NCBI GenBank assembly: GCA_963825575.1
Contig: CAWGUB010000019.1
Span: forward strand, 114,848-178,847
Direction: 5' to 3'
From: JAFDBW01 sp963825575
GTDB taxonomy: Bacteria > Desulfobacterota > Desulfuromonadia > Desulfuromonadales > BM103
Length of the DNA: 64,000 nt
The notes under the pieces were generated by a model. It did not search any database and was not told the origin of the DNA. It saw only the letters and a program-made list of their open reading frames with translations. Positions 18,076-27,111 of this stretch are shown piece after piece. Within the stretch, counting starts at the first letter, position 1. Every line of letters starts with the position of its first letter. The translations under genes were made by a program, and so were the position numbers.

Positions 18076-18837
18076 ATGGCCGATGGCGAACTCAGCAGAT
18101 ACCGGGCTTTCCTCAAAGATACCTTGCGCCTGCAGATCGATTTTTCACAAACCGATCAGAACCGGGGAGTGGCGCCGCCGCCGTTGCAGAAGCCGCCCCG
18201 AGAGGATCAGCAGCCGATTCCCCTGCCCGAACGGGACGCCTTCGAAGCGTTACGCGGCACCGACCTGGTTGACGCGATCAGTAGCCGCCGCAGCCACCGC
18301 CGTTTCCTCGATCAACCCTTATCGCTCACAGAACTGTCCTGGCTGCTCTGGTCCACTCAGGGGATCAGCGAAATCATCGCCCCCGGCTGCGCCCTGCGCA
18401 CGGTGCCCTCGGCCGGCTGTCGCCACGCCTTTGAAACCTACCTGCTGGCCAGTAATATTGAAACCCTTGATGTCGGTATCTACCGCTATCTGCCGGTGGA
18501 CCATGCATTGGTCCTTGAACACCCGGCGGACAATCTGCCCACCACGCTGGTCCGGGCGACTCTTGGCCAGGCATTCACTGCCGCAGCGCCGGTCACCCTG
18601 GCCTGGACGGTGATTCCTTACCGGATGGAGTGGCGCTACGACATCGCCGCCCACCGGGTCATTGCCATTGATGTCGGCCATCTCTGCCAGAATCTCTACC
18701 TGGCGTGTGCCGCAATCGGTGCCGGCACCTGCGCCATCGCCGCCTATCACCAGGAGCAGATGGATGCACTGCTCAAGGTCGATGGTGAAGATGAGTTCAC
18801 CATCTACCTGGCACCCGTGGGAAAAATCCGCGACTGA
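18076..18837 (+). CDS. Nitroreductase-fold oxidoreductase, SagB/ThcOx-like
   Basis: 253 residues. The FMN-binding nitroreductase fold is indicated by the SSRRSHRRF stretch (about 69-77), LSWLLWSTQGI, TVPSAGCRHAFE (about 109-120) and the C-terminal GAGTCAIAAYHQEQ and YLAPVGKIRD. The SAGxRH-type stretch is typical of the SagB dehydrogenase subgroup that includes thiazole/oxazole peptide oxidases as well as many stand-alone enzymes. No cyclodehydratase or precursor peptide is adjacent, so a stand-alone FMN reductase is more likely. A metallophosphoesterase follows 12 bases later. Confidence 0.82.
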   Translation: MADGELSRYRAFLKDTLRLQIDFSQTDQNRGVAPPPLQKPPREDQQPIPLPERDAFEALRGTDLVDAISSRRSHRRFLDQPLSLTELSWLLWSTQGISEIIAPGCALRTVPSAGCRHAFETYLLASNIETLDVGIYRYLPVDHALVLEHPADNLPTTLVRATLGQAFTAAAPVTLAWTVIPYRMEWRYDIAAHRVIAIDVGHLCQNLYLACAAIGAGTCAIAAYHQEQMDALLKVDGEDEFTIYLAPVGKIRD

Positions 18838-18849
18838 ACGAGGCCCCTG

Positions 18850-19479
18850 ATGACAGTCAAAATCGGTCTGATCAGCGATATTCATGCCGCCGTCGGCCCC
18901 CTGCAGGAGGCGCTGCGGATCTTCAGCGAAGAGCGCGTCGAGGCGATTCTCTGTGCCGGCGACATCGCCGGCTACGGCAAGCAACTGGAGCAGACCGTGG
19001 CCTTGTTGATCAAGTGCGGTTGTCGGACCATCGTCGGCAACCATGACCTGTGGCACCTCAGTCATGCGGAGGACGAAAACCGGTTCAACGGGCCGATCGA
19101 AGGGTATCTACGCAGCCTTTACCGGGTCGCAGAACTGGCTTTTGCAGGAAAAACCCTCCACATGGTCCATGCCAGCCCACCGGATTCCCTGTTGAACGGC
19201 ATCAAGCTTCTCGATGAGGAAGGCGTTCTGATCAGGGAGCAGGTCGCCGACTGGAGCGACATCCTGGCGGGAGAGGCTTACGATATCCTGGTGGTCGGTC
19301 ACACCCACCAGGTCTTTGCCGAACAGTTAGGCGATGTCCTGGTCATCAATCCCGGCAGCACCCTTTTCAACCACACCTGTGCGATCCTCACCCTGCCCGA
19401 GATGGAGGTGCAATTCATCCCGCTGTCTGGTAAACAGCCGCTGCTGTCATGGAATTGGGGGATGCTGCAGGGCCCGTGA
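18850..19479 (+). CDS. Calcineurin-like metallophosphoesterase (YfcE/MJ0936 type)
   Basis: 209 residues. All five metallophosphatase blocks are visible: ISDIHA (Asp and His near residue 10-12), CAGDIAGYG, VGNHDLWHL, MVHASPPD, and VVGHTHQVF followed by VINPGST. These bind two divalent metals that activate water for phosphodiester or phosphomonoester hydrolysis. The natural substrate is not known for most members. It starts 12 bases after the nitroreductase stop and is presumably in one operon with it. It converges on the minus-strand DUF423 gene with 14 bases between them and no clear terminator. Confidence 0.88.
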   Translation: MTVKIGLISDIHAAVGPLQEALRIFSEERVEAILCAGDIAGYGKQLEQTVALLIKCGCRTIVGNHDLWHLSHAEDENRFNGPIEGYLRSLYRVAELAFAGKTLHMVHASPPDSLLNGIKLLDEEGVLIREQVADWSDILAGEAYDILVVGHTHQVFAEQLGDVLVINPGSTLFNHTCAILTLPEMEVQFIPLSGKQPLLSWNWGMLQGP

Positions 19480-19493
19480 CCCGTTGCGGGTTT

Positions 19494-19871
19494 TCAGCCT
19501 GTATGTTGCCAGGCCGAGAGACCGAGCAACAACCAGCCAACCAGGAAGGCAATCCCGCCAAAAGGAGTGATCATACCGAGCGGCTTGATGCCGGTGAGGA
19601 CCAGGAGGTAGAGCGACCCGGAGAAAAGGACGGTTCCCAGCAGGATCGCCCAGCCGGCGTTGCGGACCATGGCAGCCTCCGGCATCAGCTGGCAGAGAAT
19701 CCCGACCAGCAGGAGGCCGAGGGCATGGACCAGGTGGTACAGAACCCCGGTCTGCCAGACGGTCAGCATCTCCGGCGTCACTTTTGTCTTCAGTCCATGG
19801 GCGCCGAACGCGCCCAGCGCTACCCCGGAAAAAGCACTCAGGCTACCCAGAACAACAAAGATTTTCATCAT
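19494..19871 (-). CDS. DUF423 family small membrane protein
   Basis: 125 residues from the tandem ATG at 19871, preceded by AAGGGG. Four hydrophobic segments are predicted, and the sequence GALGAHGLKTK-like stretch (ALGAFGAHGLKTKVTPE) followed by WQTGVLYHLVHALGLLL is the DUF423 (YwdK/YgdD) signature; GTVLFSGSLYLLVLTG and ITPFGGIAFLVGWL complete it. The function of the family is unknown. It is alone on its strand. The longer upstream start would lack a ribosome binding site. Confidence 0.88.
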   Translation of the reverse strand: MMKIFVVLGSLSAFSGVALGAFGAHGLKTKVTPEMLTVWQTGVLYHLVHALGLLLVGILCQLMPEAAMVRNAGWAILLGTVLFSGSLYLLVLTGIKPLGMITPFGGIAFLVGWLLLGLSAWQHTG

Positions 19872-19985
19872 CGCCCCTTGTTTTGCCACAGATCAAGTCT
19901 GAAAAATCGGATCACAAGACAAAACCATTTTAACCTAAAACCCGATTGGCGCAAAGGCAGGCTTGATCGCCCGCCTTCCCTGCCG

Positions 19986-20606
19986 TCAGGAACATCGGCA
20001 CAGATAGTCGGGAACCTTGCTTTTCGACACCTTCATCAATCCACACATCAAAGCAAACGAAACCTCCTCGAACCCATAGCTTTCGCACAGGTCCTCGGTC
20101 ATCTTCATCCAGAGCAGGGCCGTCATCTCCGCATCAGCCAGGGCACGGTGGAAGGTGCCATCAGTATGCAGACCCTTGTAGCGCACCAGGGTTTCCAGCT
20201 TGTGGTTGGGGGCGTCAGGATAGATGCGTCGTGCGGTCAGCATCGAGCAGCCGAACTCCTGGCTGCGCCGGGCGCCGATCCGCCGGAATTCGGCATCGAG
20301 GAACCGGCGGTCGAATGATGCGTTATGCGCGACCAGCGGCCGGTCGCCGATGAAACGGGCAAAATCACGCATCACCTGGTCCGCTCTTGGCGCCGACTGG
20401 ACCATCTGGTTGGTGATGCCGGTGTAGGATTCGATGAAGCTGTTGACCCGGACGCCGGGGTTCATCAGGCTCTGGAAGCGGTCGACCATCTCACCTTGCC
20501 GCAACATCACAGCACCGATCTCGATTGCCCGGTCACCGTGGTCGGGCGAGATACCGCTGGTTTCAAAGTCGAGCACGACGATCGTTTCGGAGGACCTTGT
20601 AATCAT
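19986..20606 (-). CDS. DnaQ-like 3'-5' exonuclease (DEDDh)
   Basis: 206 residues. The catalytic residues of the DEDDh group are visible as DFETSG (Asp13, Glu15), HNASFDRRFL with its Asp, and HRALADAEMT near residues 153-162 (His and Asp). The domain is closest in feel to the exonuclease of PolC and the epsilon subunit. It could proofread, process RNA ends, or degrade single strands. The C-terminus extends about 40 residues beyond the domain, ending in a cysteine pair. The YaiI gene (DUF188) starts upstream on the same strand; 16 bases separate them. Confidence 0.9.
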   Translation of the reverse strand: MITRSSETIVVLDFETSGISPDHGDRAIEIGAVMLRQGEMVDRFQSLMNPGVRVNSFIESYTGITNQMVQSAPRADQVMRDFARFIGDRPLVAHNASFDRRFLDAEFRRIGARRSQEFGCSMLTARRIYPDAPNHKLETLVRYKGLHTDGTFHRALADAEMTALLWMKMTEDLCESYGFEEVSFALMCGLMKVSKSKVPDYLCRCS

Positions 20607-20622
20607 GGCAGACAGTTATGCC

Positions 20623-21069
20623 TTAAATCCTGGCGAGGAACTTGTCGAGTTGATTGGCAAAGGCCTGGCGATCGGCAGCACTCAGGACTGACGGGCCACC
20701 GGTATCGATGCCGCAGCCGCGCAGCTCGTCGAGCATGTTGCGTACGGTGAGGCGTTCATGGATATTGTCCGGAGTGTAGAGTTCGCCGCGCGGATTGAGG
20801 GCGTGCCCTGCTCTTGCGATAGCCGCTGCGGCCAGTGGGATATCGGCGGTAATCACCAGGTCACCGGGGTTGAGCAGTGCGACGATCTTGTCATCGGCCA
20901 CGTCGAAGCCGGCGGCAACGACCATGGTGTCGATATAGGGCGACGGTGGCGTGCGCAGCGGCTGGTTGGCCACCAGCGTCAGTTGCACCTGTTTGCGTTC
21001 TGCGGCCCTAAACAGGATCTCCTTGATCACCCGGGGACAGGCGTCGGCATCAACCCAGATTCGCATCAC
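20623..21069 (-). CDS. YaiI/YqxD family protein (DUF188)
   Basis: 148 residues. MMRIWVDADACPRVIKEIL at the start, VAAGFDVADDKIV and DLVITADIPLAAAAI in the middle, and GRELYTPDNI-like GELYTPDNIHERLTVRN are the signatures of the UPF0178/DUF188 family. Its PIN-like acidic residues (WVDADACP, TADIPLA) suggest a nuclease-type fold but no activity is established that I know of. The end of the protein, GGPSVLSAADRQAFANQLD, also fits. It overlaps the 3' end of the spermidine-synthase-like gene by 4 bases, so the two would be translationally coupled. Confidence 0.9.
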   Translation of the reverse strand: MMRIWVDADACPRVIKEILFRAAERKQVQLTLVANQPLRTPPSPYIDTMVVAAGFDVADDKIVALLNPGDLVITADIPLAAAAIARAGHALNPRGELYTPDNIHERLTVRNMLDELRGCGIDTGGPSVLSAADRQAFANQLDKFLARI

Positions 21070-21768
21070 TCACCCTTCCGGCGTTTGTCGGCCGCCTTTT
21101 CTGCGACGAACACCACATGCCGGTAGCCACCGCGGCCCGGACGCTCGCTGCGGGTGATGAACCCGGCAGCACGCAGACGTTGATCGAAACCCTCGTCGTA
21201 ATTCTCTCCCCACACGGTAAAGACGCCGTCCGGGTTGAGACAGGCGCGGACGTTGTTGATCGCCTTGCTGCCGTAGAGCGGGTCGTTGAGCTTGTCGGTC
21301 CGGTAATGCGGCCCCTTGTAGAGATCAAAAACCACGGCATCGAAGCGACCCTTCGCGCTCCCCTGCGCGCAATCACGCACCAGGTCGGCGACGTCGCAGA
21401 TTTCAACCGTAACGCGGGGATCATCGACAGTCAGAGTCGGTCAACAGGGCCAGAGGGCCCCGGCACCATTCGACGACGGTCGGGTTGAGCTCGGCAACCA
21501 TCACTTCTGCCGTTGCCGGCAGGCAGTCGAGGACGGCCTTGAGCGTGTAGCCCATACCGAGGCCGCCCACCAGAACCCGTGGCGCCGGGTGACTGCCGAG
21601 GTGCTTGCAGCCGAGCTGGCCGAGGACGACCTCGGAGCGGTTGGAGAGGCTGTTCATCAACACCAGGCCGCCGACGGTAATCAGAAAATCCCGCTCGCCG
21701 CGCTGACGCAGTTCGAGCTCACCTTCCTCGGTGTCGATACGGTCGAGCGTTATCCAGGGTCTGGCCAT
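21066..21768 (-). pseudogene. Spermidine-synthase-like methyltransferase-fold protein with a single-base frameshift
   Basis: Two minus-strand frames together make one protein of about 233 residues. The first (21768-21421) has RQRGERDFLITVGGLVLMNS, HPAPRVLVGGLGMGYTLKAV and VMVAELNPTVVEWC, as in spermidine synthase family proteins. It ends at a TGA at 21421. The second continues in the next frame with VDDPRVTVEICDVADL, FDAVVFDLYKGPH and VFTVWGENYDEGFD. The shift fits one extra base near 21425-21435. The cause could be a real mutation, a sequencing error or, less likely, programmed frameshifting. Similar families lack proven polyamine activity. It overlaps YaiI at the 3' end. Confidence 0.75.
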
Positions 21769-21949
21769 CGTTGCTCCGAAAAATTGCGCGAAAAAGAGAG
21801 TGCCCGGCGACGCAGCCGGCAGCTTTCGCGCAGCGCAGCTATAGCATTGACCACCGGCACATGCAAAGTCAAAAAATTTAGCGCGACCCGCACCAGGACC
21901 GCGACTCTGCTAAAATCAAAAGAGAATTCAACGCAGCGGAGACCAGACC

Positions 21950-22609
21950 ATGTCGGAACACCACCTGATCACTTACAGCGAGGCTGAAGAGCTGGCCAAC
22001 CGCATGACTCACGGCGCAGCTGCGCTTCTGAGTCTCGTCGGCCTCGTGGTGCTGGTGGTCGCGGCTTCCCGCACCGGCGACCCTTACCGGATTGTCAGCT
22101 CGGCGGTCTTTTGCAGCGTCCTGAGCATCTTCTACATCATCTCGACTCTCTACCACACCTTGCGCAACCCGAGGGTTCGCTACGTCTTCCGGATTCTCGA
22201 CCACGCCGGCATCTTCCTGGTGATCGCCGCGTCCTATACCCCCTTTACCCTGGTCTCAATGCGCGAAGGCAATGGCTGGGCCCTGTTCGGTGTGGTCTGG
22301 GGGCTGGCGATTGCCGGGGCCGTCTTCAAATCGTTCATGACCCACCGCCTGGCGTTTCTCGCCCCGGTCCTGTATATCGCGCTCGGCTGGCTGATTGTCG
22401 TCGACCTCGAAGGACTGCTGACCATGGTGCCGATCAAGGGCGTGCTCTGGCTGTTCGCCGGAGGTCTCTGCTACACGCTCGGCATCGTCTTCTACGCCAT
22501 CGACCGGATCCCCTACAACCACGCCATCTGGCATCTGTTCGTGATCGCCGGCAGTCTCTGTCATTACCTGTCGATCCTCTGGTACGTCGTTCCCCTTAAG
22601 CCTGTGTAA
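21950..22609 (+). CDS. Hemolysin III / PAQR family membrane protein (TrhA type)
   Basis: 219 residues with about seven transmembrane helices. The PAQR family motifs are present: EELANRMTHGAAALLSLVG at the start, STLYHTL (His/Ser near 67-73), RILDHAGIFLVIAASYTPF (about 80-98), and near the C-terminus NHAIWHLFVIAGSLCHYLSI with two histidines. In eukaryotic relatives these histidines form a zinc site in ceramidase-like receptors. The bacterial protein is linked to membrane fluidity. It has its own upstream region with a plausible -10 (TAAAAT near 21911). It is the first of two unlinked plus-strand genes before the pilin operon. Confidence 0.9.
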   Translation: MSEHHLITYSEAEELANRMTHGAAALLSLVGLVVLVVAASRTGDPYRIVSSAVFCSVLSIFYIISTLYHTLRNPRVRYVFRILDHAGIFLVIAASYTPFTLVSMREGNGWALFGVVWGLAIAGAVFKSFMTHRLAFLAPVLYIALGWLIVVDLEGLLTMVPIKGVLWLFAGGLCYTLGIVFYAIDRIPYNHAIWHLFVIAGSLCHYLSILWYVVPLKPV

Positions 22610-22753
22610 ACCATTTCCTGGGCCACAGATCAAAGCTGAAAAGGCGGATTGAAAGGCTTTCCAAGCGATCGGACTTGCATCTCTCAAATTTTATGGTATT
22701 TTGACATTTCTTATTGAATGTTTATTTGATGATTTGAACATGGGGAGGGGGCG

Positions 22754-23440
22754 ATGTCCTGTATCAAGGACTGGCCCGTGGCCGACCGGCCGCGGGAGAA
22801 ACTTCTATCGACAGGTCCCGCAACACTCAGCGACACCGAGCTTCTGGCCTTGATCCTGCGAACGGGTCATTCAGGTAGCGGTAGCAGTGCGCTTGACCTG
22901 TCTCGTCAGCTGCTGACGCGCTTCGGTTCCTTGCGCGCCATGGCGTCTGCGGCGGCAGCTGAACTCTGTGAAGTGCCCGGTATCGGCCCGGCCAAGGCCG
23001 CGGAGATCCTGGCACTCGGCGAGCTGGCCCGCCGCTTCGCCGCCATCCCCCTCTCCCCCGGCACCCGCTTCACCAGTTCCGGTGAGGTTTTTGCCCATTT
23101 CCACGAACGTTTGCGCGATCGCAAGAAGGAAGTTTTCCTCACCCTGCTACTCGACAGCAAGAACCGGGTCCTGCGGGAGATTCAGGTCTCCGAGGGGAGC
23201 CTTAATGCCAGCATCGTACATCCCCGGGAAGTTTTCCAGCCGGTAATCCGCGAGTCTGCCGCCGCAGTCCTTTTCATCCACAACCACCCCTCTGGCGACC
23301 CTGCACCGAGTCGCGAAGACCTGGAGCTGACAACCCGTCTGCGCGATGCCGGGGCCTTGATGGGGGTACGCGTATTGGACCATATCATTATCGGCAACGG
23401 TCGCTACGTGAGCCTGGCAGACCGGGGCCTGCTCGATTGA
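22754..23440 (+). CDS. radC: RadC family JAB1/MPN domain protein
   Basis: 228 residues. The N-terminal half has the helix-hairpin-helix DNA-binding region (LCEVPGIGPAKAAEI, about 71-85), and the C-terminal half has the JAMM metal site HNHPSGDPAPSRED (His176, His178, Asp187-type). RadC was once linked to DNA repair but its real function is not settled. The gene starts with ATG at 22754 after a GGGGAGGGGG-type ribosome binding site. A good -35 (TTGACA at 22701) lies upstream without a clear -10. The pilin operon begins 54 bases after its stop. Confidence 0.92.
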   Translation: MSCIKDWPVADRPREKLLSTGPATLSDTELLALILRTGHSGSGSSALDLSRQLLTRFGSLRAMASAAAAELCEVPGIGPAKAAEILALGELARRFAAIPLSPGTRFTSSGEVFAHFHERLRDRKKEVFLTLLLDSKNRVLREIQVSEGSLNASIVHPREVFQPVIRESAAAVLFIHNHPSGDPAPSREDLELTTRLRDAGALMGVRVLDHIIIGNGRYVSLADRGLLD

Positions 23441-23494
23441 ACCGAAGATTATTTGATATGCAATGGAGATGTTTTGCACTGGGAGGGATAAAGC

Positions 23495-23866
23495 ATGGTT
23501 ATTGTCAGGAGGGATTCGGCTTTTACACTGGTTGAAGTCATGGTTGCAATGGCTGTTTTCCTGGTTGCCAGTATGGGTCTGTTGCCCCTGCTCTTGACCC
23601 ATATGCAGGCAAACCGGGAGCTTCAACTGCATGCAACGGCGCGCAGACTGGCCGGCGAAGTGATGACTGAACTGCAGGTCGTCGATTACGGGCGCCTCGG
23701 GACACTGGCCGAAGTACCGTTCCGGGAGGATGGTGTCGAGATCCGGCAAAGGGTTGATACAACCGGGCTGCCGAACGGCCAGAGCAGGTTAACCGTTACG
23801 GCACACTGGCAGCGACATGGTCGCCCACACCGCTACCAGCTGCAGACGATCCGGTCGGCACCATGA
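23495..23866 (+). CDS. pilV: PilV-like minor type IV pilin
   Basis: 123 residues. The prepilin leader is short and basic (MVIVRRDSA) followed by FTLVEVMVAMAVFLVAS, a class III signal for PilD. The residue before the cleavage site is Ala instead of the usual Gly, and Glu5 is kept. The rest is a small globular minor pilin domain, which in Pseudomonas and Geobacter belongs to the tip-initiation complex with PilW, PilX and PilY1. GGGAGG precedes the ATG. It overlaps pilW by 4 bases, starting a five-gene operon. Confidence 0.85.
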   Translation: MVIVRRDSAFTLVEVMVAMAVFLVASMGLLPLLLTHMQANRELQLHATARRLAGEVMTELQVVDYGRLGTLAEVPFREDGVEIRQRVDTTGLPNGQSRLTVTAHWQRHGRPHRYQLQTIRSAP

Positions 23867-24798
23867 ACAGGAAAACCGGCCATGCCGGGATGACCCTGGT
23901 TGAACTTGTGGTCGCCATGACGATCGCCGCAATTGTCGGGATCATGGTCCTGCATGTTGTCCTGGGCTTTCAGTCACGCATTCTCGCCGAAATCAGCCGC
24001 AACGACCTGCAGGACCGCGCAGAACGCCTGATCCGGTTCATGGCCAGCGACATACGTGATGCAGCCTTTCTGCTCGGGCCGGTACCACTGACAGCCGGCG
24101 GTGCACCTCTGACCCTGACTCATGACAGCCTGGCCGGCGACCCGGTCGAAACCATCCCCTCTTCGTTGATTGCCGAAGATGTCTTCGCCGGCGACGACCG
24201 CCTGACGATCGTCAAGGCTGAGCCTTTCACCCCGGCGCTGCGACTCGCCCAGGCGGCACAAGTCGGCGAGACCTCGGTGGTTCTGAATCGTCGTCCGAAT
24301 TTCAGCCCCGGGTCAACGCGTGAGCTGCAACCGGCGCCCGAGGCGATCAACCACCTGGTCTTCGCCAATCACCGCAGCTGTTACCCGCTACAGAGGGCTG
24401 ATCTTGTCGTGGACCTTGAGCGGCCCCTCGAAGAAGCGGTTTCTGCTGATACTGAAGTCCTCGGCCTGCGCGCCAGTACCTACGTGGCGGAGCCGTTTGC
24501 CGGGAGCAGGCGCCTTCGCCGGGACGATTTCACCAGCCGTGACATCCTCGATGAGGCCGTGGACGGCCTGCAGTTCGAGTACCTGCTCGATAACGGGGCC
24601 ATAGTCGACCAGCCAAGCAGCATAAGAACCGTCAGCGGAGTCCGGATCAGCCTGCTGGTACGCAGCTTGCGCCAGGATCGGGACTACACCGATACCGGCC
24701 TTTATACCCTGGCCAATCGGGTTTATGGGCCGTTTCGTGATCATTTCCGCAGGCACCTGGTCACGCACTTGGTCGAGGTGAAGAACCATGGCCTGTAA
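23863..24798 (+). CDS. pilW: PilW-like minor type IV pilin
   Basis: 311 residues. The prepilin signal is MNRKTGHAGMTLVELVVAMT with Gly at the cleavage site and Glu5 present. A hydrophobic helix is followed by a long C-terminal globular domain typical of PilW, longer than major pilins. It should sit in the tip or priming complex with PilV and PilX. The start overlaps the pilV stop (ATGA) and its 3' end overlaps pilX by 11 bases, so expression is coupled. The family assignment rests on size, order and the signal motif. Confidence 0.85.
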   Translation: MNRKTGHAGMTLVELVVAMTIAAIVGIMVLHVVLGFQSRILAEISRNDLQDRAERLIRFMASDIRDAAFLLGPVPLTAGGAPLTLTHDSLAGDPVETIPSSLIAEDVFAGDDRLTIVKAEPFTPALRLAQAAQVGETSVVLNRRPNFSPGSTRELQPAPEAINHLVFANHRSCYPLQRADLVVDLERPLEEAVSADTEVLGLRASTYVAEPFAGSRRLRRDDFTSRDILDEAVDGLQFEYLLDNGAIVDQPSSIRTVSGVRISLLVRSLRQDRDYTDTGLYTLANRVYGPFRDHFRRHLVTHLVEVKNHGL

Positions 24799-25321
24799 TC
24801 AGCGCGGCATGACACTGGTCAGTGTCGTACTGGTGCTGGCGGTCCTGCTGACGCTGGCCCATGTCCTGGCGGAAAAAATCTGGCAATCGACTCGCCAGGC
24901 TGGCGCGGCCGACAGACGGGAACAGGTTTTCTGGGCAGCGCAGGCAGGGATTGAAGCCGCCCGGCAGAGATTGGCCACCAGCTATGCCGATAGCCGCGGG
25001 TGGCGAAATTATCTGACCTCTGGTACAGCACAGCTTTATCCGCAAACGCCGGCCTGGACCGATACGGTTAACGGCATACCCGTCGAGATTTTCCTGCGCG
25101 ACAATCCTGACGGGGATGGCGACCTGCAGTTCGACAACGACTTGAAAATTTTTGTCCTGGCACGGGCCCGGGGCCCGGGAGGAATCGAGGCAATGGTTGA
25201 AAGCCTGTGCGGCTTCGACCAACCGGCGGCGGCAGGGACCACAGAAACCGGGCGGGCAACAGGGGATATCCTGGTCGATCTCTCCGCGCAACCGGTCAGC
25301 ACCTATGAGATTGCCGATTAG
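24788..25321 (+). CDS. pilX: PilX-like minor type IV pilin lacking Glu5
   Basis: 177 residues. The N-terminus MACNQRGMTLVSVVLVLAVL has the Gly/Met cleavage context, but position 5 of the mature protein is Ser, not Glu. Absence of Glu5 is typical of tip pseudopilins such as GspK and of some PilX proteins, because the tip subunit does not need to pair with a preceding one. A WQSTRQA stretch and a QAGIEAARQR helix follow, as in PilX/GspK-like N-termini. The gene lies between pilW and pilY1 and overlaps pilW. Confidence 0.82.
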   Translation: MACNQRGMTLVSVVLVLAVLLTLAHVLAEKIWQSTRQAGAADRREQVFWAAQAGIEAARQRLATSYADSRGWRNYLTSGTAQLYPQTPAWTDTVNGIPVEIFLRDNPDGDGDLQFDNDLKIFVLARARGPGGIEAMVESLCGFDQPAAAGTTETGRATGDILVDLSAQPVSTYEIAD

Positions 25322-25356
25322 GCCTGTTATCTGACTCACATAAATGGAGGGACAGC

Positions 25357-27111
25357 ATGAGCGGAAATCGCCCCCTGTATCTGTTGGTTTGTCTTGGTTG
25401 CTGGCTGGCGGGCCACGGGCACTGCCTGGCCAGTAGTTTGGATGATGAATCCGTGACCACCACTCCGGCTTACGCCGATGGTGTGATCTACATCGCCAGC
25501 ACCGAAGCCCTGGGGTCTCGCGGACACCTGCGGGCCATCGATGTTCTTGACACCTTGCCGCTGGTGCTCTGGGATGCCGCAGAGCGCGTGCCACCAGCCG
25601 GGACCGTTATGCGCCAGCCGGAGAACATTCAGCCCGACAACCCTTATCGCACAATCTTCACCAATCTCGGCGACTCTTTGCTGCCTCTCGAGGCAGGTCA
25701 GGCAGAACGCCTGCATCCCGCCCTGGGCAGCGCATCCGTCACCGATTCGGCAATTCTCCTGCATGCCGTGCGTGGACGACGAGGCGGCACCCTGGAACTG
25801 GTTGCCGGAACCGCCGAGGACCAGCAGCGCCTCTGGGGAATCAGTCGCTCATCACCGGTCCTGGTCGGCGGCAGCGCTGTCGACATACGGGCTCGGCAGC
25901 GCCAGCGCGTTCTCTATACCGGAGCCGAGGACGGCATGCTACATGCGTTTTTCGTCAGTCACTGGGATGATCAAACCGGCAGCTACCTGAGTGATGACCC
26001 GGATGGCGGCATAGAGCTATGGGCATACCTGCCTGGCAGCTTCCTTCCCCACCTTGCCGAGCAACCTCTCGACAACACCCCCGGCCAGATCGCCATTCAC
26101 CTGGACGGCACACCGGTCGTTGGCGAACATTTTGTTGATTTTGACGGTGACGGCCAGCGCAGCTGGCGAACCCTTCTGGCCGCCACCGGAACCATCTTGC
26201 AGGACCGGCACAGCTGTCTTTTCGTCCTCGACGTCACAGACCCGTACCAGCCCGGACTGCTTTGGGAAATGCCGCTGCCCGGCTCCGGGGTCGGTCGGAC
26301 CCGCGGCGTCAACTTGGGCCGATGCGAAAACGGCCGGTCTGATTGCCTTTACCTGACCGCCGACTTTGCCCCGCAGACCGGTTCCGCCGGGTTGCATGCC
26401 CTGGCAGTGTCGCTGGCAACCGGCCAACTGCTCTGGCAGTTCAGTACTGCATACGCTGCATCAGGGCCGATCGCCGAAGCGACTCCGGCCGTCCCGGCAC
26501 TGATGGACCTTGACGGTGATGATCGTCATGATGCCCTGGTCTTCGGTGATCTGGTCGGACAGCTCTGGGCGCTCGACTTGGGTGACGGCCGGGCCTATGG
26601 CGACGGTCCGATCTTCACAGTACCTGGCGGTGTTGATGAGCCGATCGGAGTCAGCGTAGCCATTCACGACAATGTCGCTGTGTTCGGCACCGGAGGGATT
26701 GAGGGGACCAGTGACCTTTTCCAATATGCCCTTTATGCCGTGAACATATCCGCGGATGGCGGCAGGCTGCGCTGGCGATATCCGTTACAGCCAGGTGAGA
26801 AGGTTTGGGCAATTCCGGTTCTCGATGCTTTCGGCAACGTGGTTTTTACCACGGCATCGAACTACCTGTCACCACCCCAAACTGACGGGCAACCGACAAC
26901 TGGAAGACTTTTGTCCGTCGACCGGAATGGAGCGGAAAGTTCAAGTCGAGAGACGGCCGCGGCAACGGTCGGACGGATTATCGCATCGCCCGGCGTGGTC
27001 CTGTCGGTGGATATGCATGGAGAAGTCACCCAGTTCGGCACGGTCAGTCGTCTGACCGAAGCAACCCGGGAGCGGGGATCGGTTCGGATTCTATCCTGGA
27101 GACCGCTATGA
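25357..27111 (+). CDS. pilY1: PilY1-like beta-propeller protein without a vWA domain
   Basis: 584 residues. A signal peptide (about 1-27) leads to a region of beta-propeller repeats of the PilC/PilY1 C-terminal type. A calcium-binding loop is visible: DLDGDDRHDALVFGD with Asp384, 386, 388 and 392. A second acidic loop, DFDGDGQRSW, is nearby. The N-terminal von Willebrand A domain of full-length PilY1 is missing, so this is a short form. In other bacteria the calcium site controls pilus retraction, surface sensing and tip adhesion. The gene follows pilX by 35 bases and overlaps fimT by 4. Confidence 0.85.
   Translation: MSGNRPLYLLVCLGCWLAGHGHCLASSLDDESVTTTPAYADGVIYIASTEALGSRGHLRAIDVLDTLPLVLWDAAERVPPAGTVMRQPENIQPDNPYRTIFTNLGDSLLPLEAGQAERLHPALGSASVTDSAILLHAVRGRRGGTLELVAGTAEDQQRLWGISRSSPVLVGGSAVDIRARQRQRVLYTGAEDGMLHAFFVSHWDDQTGSYLSDDPDGGIELWAYLPGSFLPHLAEQPLDNTPGQIAIHLDGTPVVGEHFVDFDGDGQRSWRTLLAATGTILQDRHSCLFVLDVTDPYQPGLLWEMPLPGSGVGRTRGVNLGRCENGRSDCLYLTADFAPQTGSAGLHALAVSLATGQLLWQFSTAYAASGPIAEATPAVPALMDLDGDDRHDALVFGDLVGQLWALDLGDGRAYGDGPIFTVPGGVDEPIGVSVAIHDNVAVFGTGGIEGTSDLFQYALYAVNISADGGRLRWRYPLQPGEKVWAIPVLDAFGNVVFTTASNYLSPPQTDGQPTTGRLLSVDRNGAESSSRETAAATVGRIIASPGVVLSVDMHGEVTQFGTVSRLTEATRERGSVRILSWRPL

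Noticed and set aside
22701..22730. Promoter of radC from a TTGACA hexamer
   Set aside because: A perfect -35 is present but no convincing -10 at 16-18 bases.
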